Assembly: GCA_031266495.1 (NCBI GenBank)
Contig: JAISAX010000728.1
Location: 1-17,324, forward strand
Direction: 5' to 3'
Source: Opitutaceae bacterium
Lineage (GTDB): Bacteria > Verrucomicrobiota > Verrucomicrobiae > Opitutales > Opitutaceae
DNA length: 17,324 bases
Shown: positions 6,532 to 12,575 of the stretch, piece by piece
How positions within the stretch are numbered: position 1 is the stretch's first letter
Layout of the letters: every line of letters begins with the position of its first letter
Translations under genes and position numbers: made by a program
Notes under the pieces: model-generated
Told to the model about the DNA's origin: nothing
Database searches by the model: none
The model's input: the letters and a program-made list of their open reading frames with translations, nothing else

Positions 6532-7359
6532 ATGAAAACCAACTCCCCGTTCTCCACGCGTGCGCCGGTCGCCCTGCTCGCGCTTGTTTTGTCCCCGATC
6601 CTGTTCACCGCCGCCCGCGCCACCATCGTGTTCGCCGACGATTTCAACGACCTGACAAACTGGACAAAATCCACCACACTCACTGCCGACTCCGTGACCG
6701 ACACCACCGCCCTTTTCAAGGAGGGGACCGATAACAAATACCTCAAGCTTGTCTTCGTCGCAGAGAGCGGCATCACCCACAGCTTCAACACCACGCTTGC
6801 CGGCACCGGCCTCGGAACTACCGGGCAAATATCGTTCGATTTTTACGACCCGCAGGCCGGCGGAAACGGCAACGGCGTCCTCCTGCGTATCGGCACCGGG
6901 AATAGCAACGATGGCACCGCCTTCGGTCTGGCGCTCCGGCGCGGCGCCCTGCTGATGGCCAATGGCGGCAACGTCGGTATCAGCACGCAAATTACAACAT
7001 ATTCGTACAAGGCGCCGCACACGCTCACTGTTGTCTTCAACAACTCGGCGTCGTCCATCAAGTACGGAGATGGCAACTACACACTCGCCGGCAGCACGCT
7101 CGACGTATGGCTGGATGGCGTCCTTGTCGGCGCGGGGATCGCCTCTGTTTCCAACGGCAAGGTCGCTGTCGGCAGCAACATCCGTGCGATCAACTTCAGC
7201 GACAAATCCGGCTATAATGGCACGCTCTACATCGACAATTTCGAGGCGCGCACCGACATCACCATCGGGGCCGCGGTTCCCGAACCCGCAACCAGCGCGC
7301 TGCTGGCCGGCCTTGCGATGCTGGCAGGAGCGGCCACGTGGACCCGCCTTCGCCAATGA
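6532..7359 (+). CDS. PEP-CTERM sorting domain protein 1
   Basis: Exported protein predicted to be anchored or processed at the cell envelope by an exosortase. It has 275 residues. The signal peptide (MKTNSPFSTRAPVALLALVL, ending near ARA) is followed by a beta-rich Thr/Gly/Asn-rich domain that begins IVFADDFNDLTNW, a pattern common in LamG-like or jelly-roll modules of such proteins. The C-terminus is VPEPATSALLAGLAML from residue 249, then a basic tail (RLRQ), the classic PEP-CTERM layout. The start at 6532 gives MKTN, matching the second PEP-CTERM gene downstream of the other lacI; ATG 6526 is two codons earlier. No catalytic motif is seen. It lies 167 bp after lacI paralogue 1 in the same direction and may be its target. 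Confidence 0.85.
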   Translation: MKTNSPFSTRAPVALLALVLSPILFTAARATIVFADDFNDLTNWTKSTTLTADSVTDTTALFKEGTDNKYLKLVFVAESGITHSFNTTLAGTGLGTTGQISFDFYDPQAGGNGNGVLLRIGTGNSNDGTAFGLALRRGALLMANGGNVGISTQITTYSYKAPHTLTVVFNNSASSIKYGDGNYTLAGSTLDVWLDGVLVGAGIASVSNGKVAVGSNIRAINFSDKSGYNGTLYIDNFEARTDITIGAAVPEPATSALLAGLAMLAGAATWTRLRQ

Positions 7360-7455
7360 GCATTATGAGCATTGTCAGGCGACCGCCCGCTTCCGGAAAC
7401 GAAGCCCGCGCCAGCGAACAGTATTGGCGTATCTCCCGTTACGAAAGATCCTCAC

Positions 7456-7486
7456 GGGCTTCGCAAGCGAAGCCCCTACGAGGGGC
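7456..7486. terminator. Two overlapping hairpins between convergent PEP-CTERM genes
   Basis: GGGCTTCGC (7456-7464) pairs with GCGAAGCCC (7467-7475), and the overlapping GCCCCT (7472-7477) pairs with AGGGGC (7481-7486). The position between convergent genes ending at 7359 and 7539 suggests a bidirectional terminator. No T-run follows directly, and it may instead be another dispersed repeat. Confidence 0.45.
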
Positions 7487-7538
7487 ACCGCGTATCATCA
7501 GGTGATAAAAAACCGCGAAAATCTGCCGCCGCAGAAAT

Positions 7539-8492
7539 TCAGGCCTGGTGCCGCAGCCGGCACGCCATTCCCAGCAGTCCGGCGCCCATGCCCAGGACAA
7601 GTGCCACGGTCGCCGGTTCGGGGACAGGGACAACAGGAATCACGCTCTCAAGCGACGATCCCCAACGCAATTCGTCGATCGTGCCGGCATCGTTGACGGA
7701 TACAAAGCCGAAAGCTCCGGCGAAGGTTTGTGTGCCGCTGTTGACGGTCTGGCTCGTCGTGGCTGTTACCAGGGCGTTGGCCAGAGCGGTCTCGTCGCCG
7801 CCCGTGGCAAGAAAATCGGCAAACTGCGCTTCCGTAAGCGCCCAAAGCGTTGCCGTGCCATTCACGGAACCACTGAGCGCCACCCCTGCATTGGTAAAGC
7901 AACTGATGATAATATAGGTGGTATCGAGTTCGAGGCCGGCGGCGCCGGTTTCTCCTCTCGTGTGTCCAAAGTTATATCCCACCCCCACATTTTCCGAGCT
8001 GTTCCGCGAATCCGCCCAACTGTTAAACCCGGAGTTGCTGGTCGCCGGACTGCTGCCGATACGAATGCCCATACCGTCGCCGGGGAGGTCGCCCTGGATT
8101 GCGAGGTTGACCAGATAACTGTTCCAGAGATCCCCCGTGTATCCGGAAGCATCCGACGACAGGTATGCTCCGATGACATTTGTGCCGACAGATGGCTCGA
8201 TACCTGTCCCGCCTGTATTCGAAAAACCCAGCGCCCCGCCACTCGTGCGCAGCGAGCCGAAGGTCAAACCGTCTGCCAACACGGTGTCGGTGTATCTGGG
8301 ATTTTCGGAGTCGTCCACATAAGCCCGGGTCGTATCCAGTCCCACCGTATTTTCATTTGGCGTACTTCCCTCAAGTCCGGCCCCGGGAGTGTAGCCGTCA
8401 AATCCTTCGTAAACGAGCAGGCCGGCCTGTACGGACGAGGCTCCAGCCAGAACGACAAACAGGGAAAAACAGAGCGTCAGGATTCTTTTCAT
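7539..8492 (-). CDS. PEP-CTERM sorting domain protein 2
   Basis: Secreted 317-residue protein. The signal peptide is MKRILTLCFSLFVVLAGASS, with likely cleavage after VQA. The mature region starts LLVYEGFDGYTPGAGLEG, a beginning often seen in PEP-CTERM proteins with jelly-roll-like domains, and contains many Gly/Ser/Thr/Asn. The C-terminal VPEPATVALVLGMGAGLLGM begins at residue 290, followed by a basic end (RLRHQ). Start 8492 gives a proper signal peptide; the earlier in-frame ATG at 8519 would add MENEFFDFP in front. The coding-strand leader holds AACGAATTTTT, also found before the heparinase-like start. The 266 bp between this start and the lyase-like gene shows no gene; it should hold the promoter. 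Function beyond surface display is unknown. Confidence 0.85.
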   Translation of the reverse strand: MKRILTLCFSLFVVLAGASSVQAGLLVYEGFDGYTPGAGLEGSTPNENTVGLDTTRAYVDDSENPRYTDTVLADGLTFGSLRTSGGALGFSNTGGTGIEPSVGTNVIGAYLSSDASGYTGDLWNSYLVNLAIQGDLPGDGMGIRIGSSPATSNSGFNSWADSRNSSENVGVGYNFGHTRGETGAAGLELDTTYIIISCFTNAGVALSGSVNGTATLWALTEAQFADFLATGGDETALANALVTATTSQTVNSGTQTFAGAFGFVSVNDAGTIDELRWGSSLESVIPVVPVPEPATVALVLGMGAGLLGMACRLRHQA

Positions 8493-8758
8493 AGGGAAAT
8501 CAAAAAATTCGTTTTCCATGAAGCTTCAATCCGCCGACCGGAGCAAGATGTCTCCATTCTGCTTGCATTCTGCCATGTGTCGCAGCCGGTCGATTCCGGT
8601 TTCTGGCTGCCTCCGGCTTGCCCTCCTCCCGCCTCTCTGTCGCCCTCTGTCAGCCATGCCGGAGAATCGGCGGACCAGGCAACTGCGGCGATACGGGATT
8701 CCAGTCAGCGCCACGGTTCGCGTGTCATGGCCCTTTACTACATTCCCATGTCATGATT

Positions 8759-10369
8759 TTATGCCGCAGTTGACCGCGCCATGCACTGCGGGGGGGGGGG
8801 GGAGAAGAACAGGGCACATCTCAAAAAGTGGACAGGTTCCGGAGTGGCGGGAGTGGCGCGGGCGTCCCGCCCGCATCCGGAATGGCACGGGCTTTTTCTG
8901 ACAATCCCCGTGGACGACGCGAAGCGCCGCCCGGCAGCCCTCGGAACACAGGCTGGAAGTCCATACCACCTCCGATCCGGCGGCTTCGCCGTCAGCGGGC
9001 GAGACGCCCGCGCCACTCCCGCCTCACTCGCTTCGCCGCCGATGGCGGGCGCGAGGACTTCCGTCCACCAGGCGCTCACCCACGGCCAGCCTTTGACCCC
9101 TTTCCAGTCAACCTCGTTGAACGCCCCGTGCGCGAATCCGCGATACCCGTGCTTCAGCTTGAACAACAGGTCCTCCGAACCCACCGCCACGGCAGAACTC
9201 AGGACGTCATGACCGTCATCTTGGCCCGCAACCGGCCAAAGCCCGCGCGCATAGAGCGTCACGGCCGTGGCCATGTCGATCGTCCATCCTTCCCAGACAT
9301 AGCGCGCGCAACTGCGGAACTTGCTGCCCCGCTTCGCACCCTGCGAGGTGAGAAATTCGTAGCACATGCCGCGCTGGCCCTCCCACGGCGAAACCAGCGG
9401 ACGTCCCTCCGTATCCGTGCCCAGGATGCGCGTGAACTCGCCCTCGCGTCCCGAGACCGGCAGACCCGATTTCACTTCGTGCGCGAACATGCGCCGGGCA
9501 AGCCTCGCGTAAATGGCCCAGGATTCACCGGCGCGGTGTTTCCCATACGTGAAGGGATTGCCGCGCACGCCACGGCCCGCGCCGGCCTTCGGATTGTCCG
9601 GGAAAAACGGACCGCCCTCCATGAGCACGCGACGGGTTTCGGGCGTGTGCGTCCACGCGGCGATGATGTTGGTGAAATTCGCCGCCCGGAGCTTTTCGAG
9701 AAAGGAGTCGAAATCGAATGCTTCGAAAAACACGTCGAGTGCATCCGGTTTTTCAGTACGCGAGTCTTCAAAATACCAGCCAGCCGCCATGGCCGCGGCG
9801 ACGTAGCCCTCGACATGGTTGGGGTTGAAGGTTTTTGCCGTGTTGATGTCGCCGTCGATCATGCAGCGGTAGTTGTTGTCGTCATCGACATTGAAGTTGG
9901 CCGCCACCGCCAGCGCCTGCATCAGGAGATCGGCGCGCGCATGATCGTCGCCGGACAACCGGTTCCAGACCGCGGGCGTGTGACGGGCCAGCGCCAGCGT
10001 CCAGGCGAAAGGCCCGTGCGTCCAGCCGCCGAGGCCACCCTGGCATTCGGGTTCCGTGCCCCCGGCGAGGATCGTCCGCAGGCGGGCGGCCACGGCCTCG
10101 CTGATCGTATCCGCGGATGCCGGTGGCTGCTGTTGCCCGGCCCAGGCCGCGAGCGCAAGCGTGTGCAGCGCGCAGGTCTGGTCGATTTCACGGTAACGCC
10201 TCTGGTATTTGTAATGCCATACAGGCGCGGGCTGGGCGAGCGCCTGCGCGATGACATCATCGGAAAACCGTACGACGGGACGGACGGTAATGGCGGCGTC
10301 AACCGGTGCCGCAAGAATGGCCGCCACCATGAAGGAGAAATGGAAATGAAAAATCGCGATTCGTGTCAT
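8759..10369 (-). CDS. Secreted protein of unknown family, possible polysaccharide lyase, with repeat-encoded C-terminus
   Basis: The 536-residue product starts with a signal peptide (MTRIAIFHFHFSFMVAAILA, ending near VDA). The body is rich in Trp, Tyr, His and acidic residues and appears mostly helical, with notable motifs GLGGWTHGPFAWTLALARH, DDDNNYRCMIDGDINTAK, FNPNHVEGYVAAAMAAGWYF and SPWEGQRGMCYEFL. These suggest an alpha/alpha-toroid type enzyme, but I do not recognise a named family. Start 10369 is chosen for the signal peptide and GGAAATAT spacing; the longer frame runs through a repeat. From about residue 448 the sequence is the translation of a family A repeat (GVARASRPL onward) and then of a poly-G tract, so the native C-terminus probably lay near 9027 and the last ~88 residues are acquired. 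The pilin-like gene lies upstream on the same strand. Confidence 0.7.
   Translation of the reverse strand: MTRIAIFHFHFSFMVAAILAAPVDAAITVRPVVRFSDDVIAQALAQPAPVWHYKYQRRYREIDQTCALHTLALAAWAGQQQPPASADTISEAVAARLRTILAGGTEPECQGGLGGWTHGPFAWTLALARHTPAVWNRLSGDDHARADLLMQALAVAANFNVDDDNNYRCMIDGDINTAKTFNPNHVEGYVAAAMAAGWYFEDSRTEKPDALDVFFEAFDFDSFLEKLRAANFTNIIAAWTHTPETRRVLMEGGPFFPDNPKAGAGRGVRGNPFTYGKHRAGESWAIYARLARRMFAHEVKSGLPVSGREGEFTRILGTDTEGRPLVSPWEGQRGMCYEFLTSQGAKRGSKFRSCARYVWEGWTIDMATAVTLYARGLWPVAGQDDGHDVLSSAVAVGSEDLLFKLKHGYRGFAHGAFNEVDWKGVKGWPWVSAWWTEVLAPAIGGEASEAGVARASRPLTAKPPDRRWYGLPACVPRAAGRRFASSTGIVRKSPCHSGCGRDARATPATPEPVHFLRCALFFSPPPPQCMARSTAA
8790..8802. repeat. 13-nt poly-G tract within the repeat-encoded tail of the lyase-like gene
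   Basis: Run of 13 G on the plus strand, read as Pro codons (SPPPPQ) near the end of the minus-strand gene. A change in its length would shift the frame only for the last ~10 residues. It lies 9 bp from the end of the adjacent family A element. Confidence 0.88.
8812..9027 (+). repeat. Family A hairpin-rich element, copy 2, one end inside the lyase-like gene
   Basis: The left end at 8812 begins GGGCACATCTCAAAAAGTGG, matching the terminal repeats of copy 1. The element contains hairpin 8858-8874 (GCGGGCG/CGCCCGC, loop TCC), a decayed hairpin near 8950-8972, and hairpin 8995-9011 (GCGGGCG/CGCCCGC, loop AGA). It shares with the reverse complement of copy 1 the stretch GACAGGTTCCGGAGTGG and GGCACGGGCTTTTTCTG. 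The right terminal repeat is not recognisable; the element merges into the coding region of the lyase-like gene. Confidence 0.78.
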
Positions 10370-10382
10370 ATATTTCCAATTA

Positions 10383-10394
10383 TTGTCTGATGTT
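10383..10394 (-). promoter_or_regulatory. AACATCAGACAA box 25 nt before the lyase-like start
   Basis: On the coding strand AACATCAGACAA begins 25 nt before the ATG at 10369, the same distance as AACATCAAACAA before the heparinase-like start at 5040. It overlaps the left arm of an 11-bp inverted repeat that encloses the family B element. Confidence 0.35.
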
Positions 10395-10579
10395 ACGTAT
10401 GCAGCCGGTCCGGGGAGGGCACGCGTCTCGCGTGCCGGCTTGGGCGTCTCGCCCAAGCCTTTGCTGACGGTCCGAACCGAACCGTGTTCGGCGAGGCGCC
10501 GAACACAGCACGCGAGACGCGTGCTCTCCCCGGACCGGATCGGATCGTCAGCAAAATACCCTCGTCTGCGTAACATCAG
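10387..10579. repeat. Outer inverted repeat enclosing the family B element
   Basis: CTGATGTTACG at 10387-10397 is repeated as its exact reverse complement CGTAACATCAG at 10569-10579. A second inverted pair lies inside: TTTGCTGACGGTCCG at 10460-10474 against the reverse of CGGATCGTCAGCAAA near 10541-10555. Nearly the whole 220-bp gap between the pilin-like stop and the lyase-like start is therefore self-complementary. Confidence 0.7.
10405..10538. repeat. Family B four-hairpin element, complete copy 1
   Basis: Perfect 13-bp terminal inverted repeats (10405-10417; CTCCCCGGACCGG at 10526-10538) enclose four hairpins with 3-nt loops. H1 is 10418-10436 (GGCACGCG/CGCGTGCC, TCT), H2 is 10437-10459 (GGCTTGGGCG/CGCCCAAGCC, TCT), H3 is 10485-10505 (TGTTCGGCG/CGCCGAACA, AGG) and H4 is 10507-10525 (AGCACGCG/CGCGTGCT, AGA). 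A 25-nt spacer separates H2 and H3. The copy at 16154-16301 has the same order of parts. It carries no gene, so any mobility would need a protein encoded elsewhere. Confidence 0.88.
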
Positions 10580-10589
10580 TTATTATTAA

Positions 10590-11399
10590 CTACGGGTTTT
10601 CCCAATTTTTCCAATACGTGTCCCATTCCTCTTTCGTTCCGTTGCCGACGTTGATGCTCTTCACGTGCCAGTCGAAGAAGAGGGCGTTGCGGTAATTCCC
10701 GTGTATCGGTTTTTCGGGGATTGTGGTGAAGCTGTTAAGTTCCTGGTCAATATCCCAGAGGGCGCGCACACGTGACGGAGTGGGTATCTGTTCCCACAAT
10801 CCGGGCGGTTTTTTGGGATTGTTGTCCGGGTCCACGCCCGCGTTTGCGTCGCCAAAACTGTATTTTGTCTGACCATCCAGGGTGTAGGAACTCCTGACGC
10901 CAAAGAAGCGGGTGTCACTGGACTGCCCGCTTTTCTTGAACCAGCCGGGGCAGGCAAAAACCTCGGAACGCCTGGTCACGCCGCCGGCGATGCGCGGCAT
11001 TCCCATGTAATGGTAAATGTAGGAACCCAGATGTCCGTTGTCCCCGCTCCCCTTGTACGTGCACGTCATGCTCGTGTACAGCGGGCCGGGCAGCTTTCCC
11101 CGATTGTCGGTGACAAACGAAGCCACGCCGATACCCATCTGGCGAAGATTGGATACACAGGCGACCTTGCGCGCCGATTGCCGGACTTTGGCCGTCACCG
11201 GGATGATGATCGCCGCCAGAATGCCGATGATCACGATGACAACCAGCAACTCGACCAGAGTGAAACCGGAAGAGGCAGGAGAAGGGATCTTGACAGGACG
11301 CCTCCGGCGTCCTGTCGCCTGAGCTAGCTCAGGCCGCGGCAGAGAGGCGGCGGAGGAAGAAACAGAGGGGAGGCAACGGGAAATCATGACATTGCCCAT
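10590..11399 (-). CDS. Type IV pilin-like / type II secretion pseudopilin-like protein
   Basis: The 269-residue protein has a prepilin peptidase site and N-terminal helix: SSG|FTLVELLVVIVIIGILAA, with G45 before the cut, F46 as the methylated residue and E50 at the conserved +5 position. The rest resembles the large family of stand-alone pilin-like proteins of Verrucomicrobiota, Lentisphaerota and Planctomycetota, including a C-terminal FFDWHVKSI segment like their ADGHV motif. The leader of 45 residues is long and Arg-rich (RRRR at 31-34), and its DNA contains two adjacent palindromes. The start could be 11399 (AGG immediately before) or 11387 (MISRCL). It is divergent from lacI paralogue 2 with only 50 bp between, and upstream of the lyase-like gene on the same strand. 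No other pilus or secretion gene is present. Confidence 0.88.
   Translation of the reverse strand: MGNVMISRCLPSVSSSAASLPRPELAQATGRRRRPVKIPSPASSGFTLVELLVVIVIIGILAAIIIPVTAKVRQSARKVACVSNLRQMGIGVASFVTDNRGKLPGPLYTSMTCTYKGSGDNGHLGSYIYHYMGMPRIAGGVTRRSEVFACPGWFKKSGQSSDTRFFGVRSSYTLDGQTKYSFGDANAGVDPDNNPKKPPGLWEQIPTPSRVRALWDIDQELNSFTTIPEKPIHGNYRNALFFDWHVKSINVGNGTKEEWDTYWKNWENP
11292..11334. repeat. Two adjacent palindromes in the pilin-like leader sequence
   Basis: GACAGGACGCC (11292-11302) and GGCGTCCTGTC (11306-11316) form an 11-bp stem with loop TCC. Directly after it lies the perfect 18-bp palindrome GCCTGAGCTAGCTCAGGC at 11317-11334. They encode part of the unusual leader PELAQATGRRRRPV. The 3-nt-loop hairpin has the same design as those in families A and B. 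Confidence 0.85.
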
Positions 11400-11449
11400 C
11401 CTGCGGATTCCGGCTCGTTTTACGAATTCTCCTTTGCTATCACAGGATA

Positions 11450-12493
11450 ATGCCTGAAAAAATCTCCGCCCCCCGGATCACGCACAAGGACATCGCACAA
11501 AAACTCGGCGTGCATCGCACCACGGTGTCGATGGCCCTGCGCGGTTATCCCGGCATTCCGCAAAAGACACGCGACCGCGTTGCGCGGGTCGCCGCCGAAA
11601 TGGGCTATGCGCCCGACCCGATGCTCTCGGCGCTTTCGGCCTATCGCAGCTCGCGCCGCCCCGCCGCCTTCCAGGGCACGCTCGCCTGGATCGTCAACTC
11701 CTCCGGCAGCCACTCCGTGCGCCAATGGAAAAATTACCACGACGGAGCCGAAGCCCGCGCGCGGCGGCACGGTTTTTCGATGGAGACGCTGGACATGAGC
11801 AGCCCCGGCATGACACCCGCCAGGCTGGCGCAGGCCCTGCGCGCGCGCTCCATCTCGGGACTCCTCCTCTGCCCGCAGCCGCGCGCCCGCATCACGCTCG
11901 ATTTCCCGTGGGAGGATTTTTCGTCGGTGACATTTGGATACACCCTGGCGCAGCCCTGCCTCCACACCGTGGTGCCCGCCCAGTATCGCAACCTCACGCG
12001 CATCATGCGCGAACTCCTGCGCCACGGCTACCGCCGCATCGGCCTGGTGTTGCACGACAAGCACGACGCCCGCACCGATCACAACTACCTCGGCGCCTGG
12101 TATGCCGAGAGCCATTTCCTGGCCTCGCGGATCGATCCCTTGCTCTTCGATACATGGCCCGACTACCGCAAGCCGCTCGATACCTGGCTGCGCAAGTGGC
12201 ACCCCGACGCCATCATCTCCGGCGCGCCCCACATCATGGGACACCTCAACAGCATCGGCATGGCCGTGCCGGAGGATGTGGCCGTGGCCTGCACCACCCT
12301 CGGAGTCTTCGAGAGCAACGATGACTCGGCGGTCGCGGGGATTCACGAGGAGTCCGTTCACGTGGGTGAAGTCGCCGCCGATTTTCTGGTCGCCATGATG
12401 CACCGCGGCGAACGCGGCATCCCCGCGCATCCCCAGCGCATCCACGTCGAGGGCACCTGGATCGAAGGCAAGACCGTGCGTCCGTTATCCTGA
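11450..12493 (+). CDS. LacI-family transcriptional regulator (paralogue 2)
   Basis: Sugar-responsive regulator of 347 residues with the HTH at about 11-31 (THKDIAQKLGVHRTTVSMAL), hinge (GYAPDPMLSAL) and effector domain. It aligns along its whole length with the regulator at 5324-6364. Long blocks are identical, such as LRARSISGLLLCPQPRAR, HTVVPAQYRNLTR and NYLGAWYAESHFLASRI, while differences concentrate around residues 85-90, 112-130 and 235-275. The start is preceded by AGGATA directly before ATG. It is divergent from the pilin-like gene (50 bp) and followed by a PEP-CTERM gene, so it may control both and perhaps the lyase-like gene. The differing effector-domain patches suggest a related but different ligand. 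Confidence 0.93.
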   Translation: MPEKISAPRITHKDIAQKLGVHRTTVSMALRGYPGIPQKTRDRVARVAAEMGYAPDPMLSALSAYRSSRRPAAFQGTLAWIVNSSGSHSVRQWKNYHDGAEARARRHGFSMETLDMSSPGMTPARLAQALRARSISGLLLCPQPRARITLDFPWEDFSSVTFGYTLAQPCLHTVVPAQYRNLTRIMRELLRHGYRRIGLVLHDKHDARTDHNYLGAWYAESHFLASRIDPLLFDTWPDYRKPLDTWLRKWHPDAIISGAPHIMGHLNSIGMAVPEDVAVACTTLGVFESNDDSAVAGIHEESVHVGEVAADFLVAMMHRGERGIPAHPQRIHVEGTWIEGKTVRPLS

Positions 12494-12499
12494 GATAAC
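12484..12499 (+). terminator. Hairpin spanning the stop codon of lacI paralogue 2
   Basis: Arms GTTATC and GATAAC enclose the loop CTGA containing the TGA stop. It sits exactly where paralogue 1 has GCTCTC/GAGAGC. The Leu codon here is TTA, which is unusual in such GC-rich DNA, and the downstream arm changes to keep pairing. No T-run follows directly. Confidence 0.42.
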
Positions 12500-12575
12500 A
12501 GCAAGAGGATTGTGCGGGCGGCGCCGGGACCGTTTTTCTTCATAACGCATCCGCAAACCCGGAATCCCGTACGTC

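Noticed and set aside
10370..10576. Upstream extension of the lyase-like gene to an ATG at 10576
   Set aside because: The added residues translate the family B element and would bury the signal peptide.
11420..12445. Antisense frame over lacI paralogue 2 that resembles the antisense frame over paralogue 1 (5600-6406)
   Set aside because: The similarity follows from conservation of the sense LacI proteins; no start context or domain supports a protein.
12510..12545. Intrinsic terminator between lacI paralogue 2 and the PEP-CTERM gene
   Set aside because: The GC-rich CGGCGCCG palindrome has no loop and the T-run is short and offset, so it does not form a convincing terminator.
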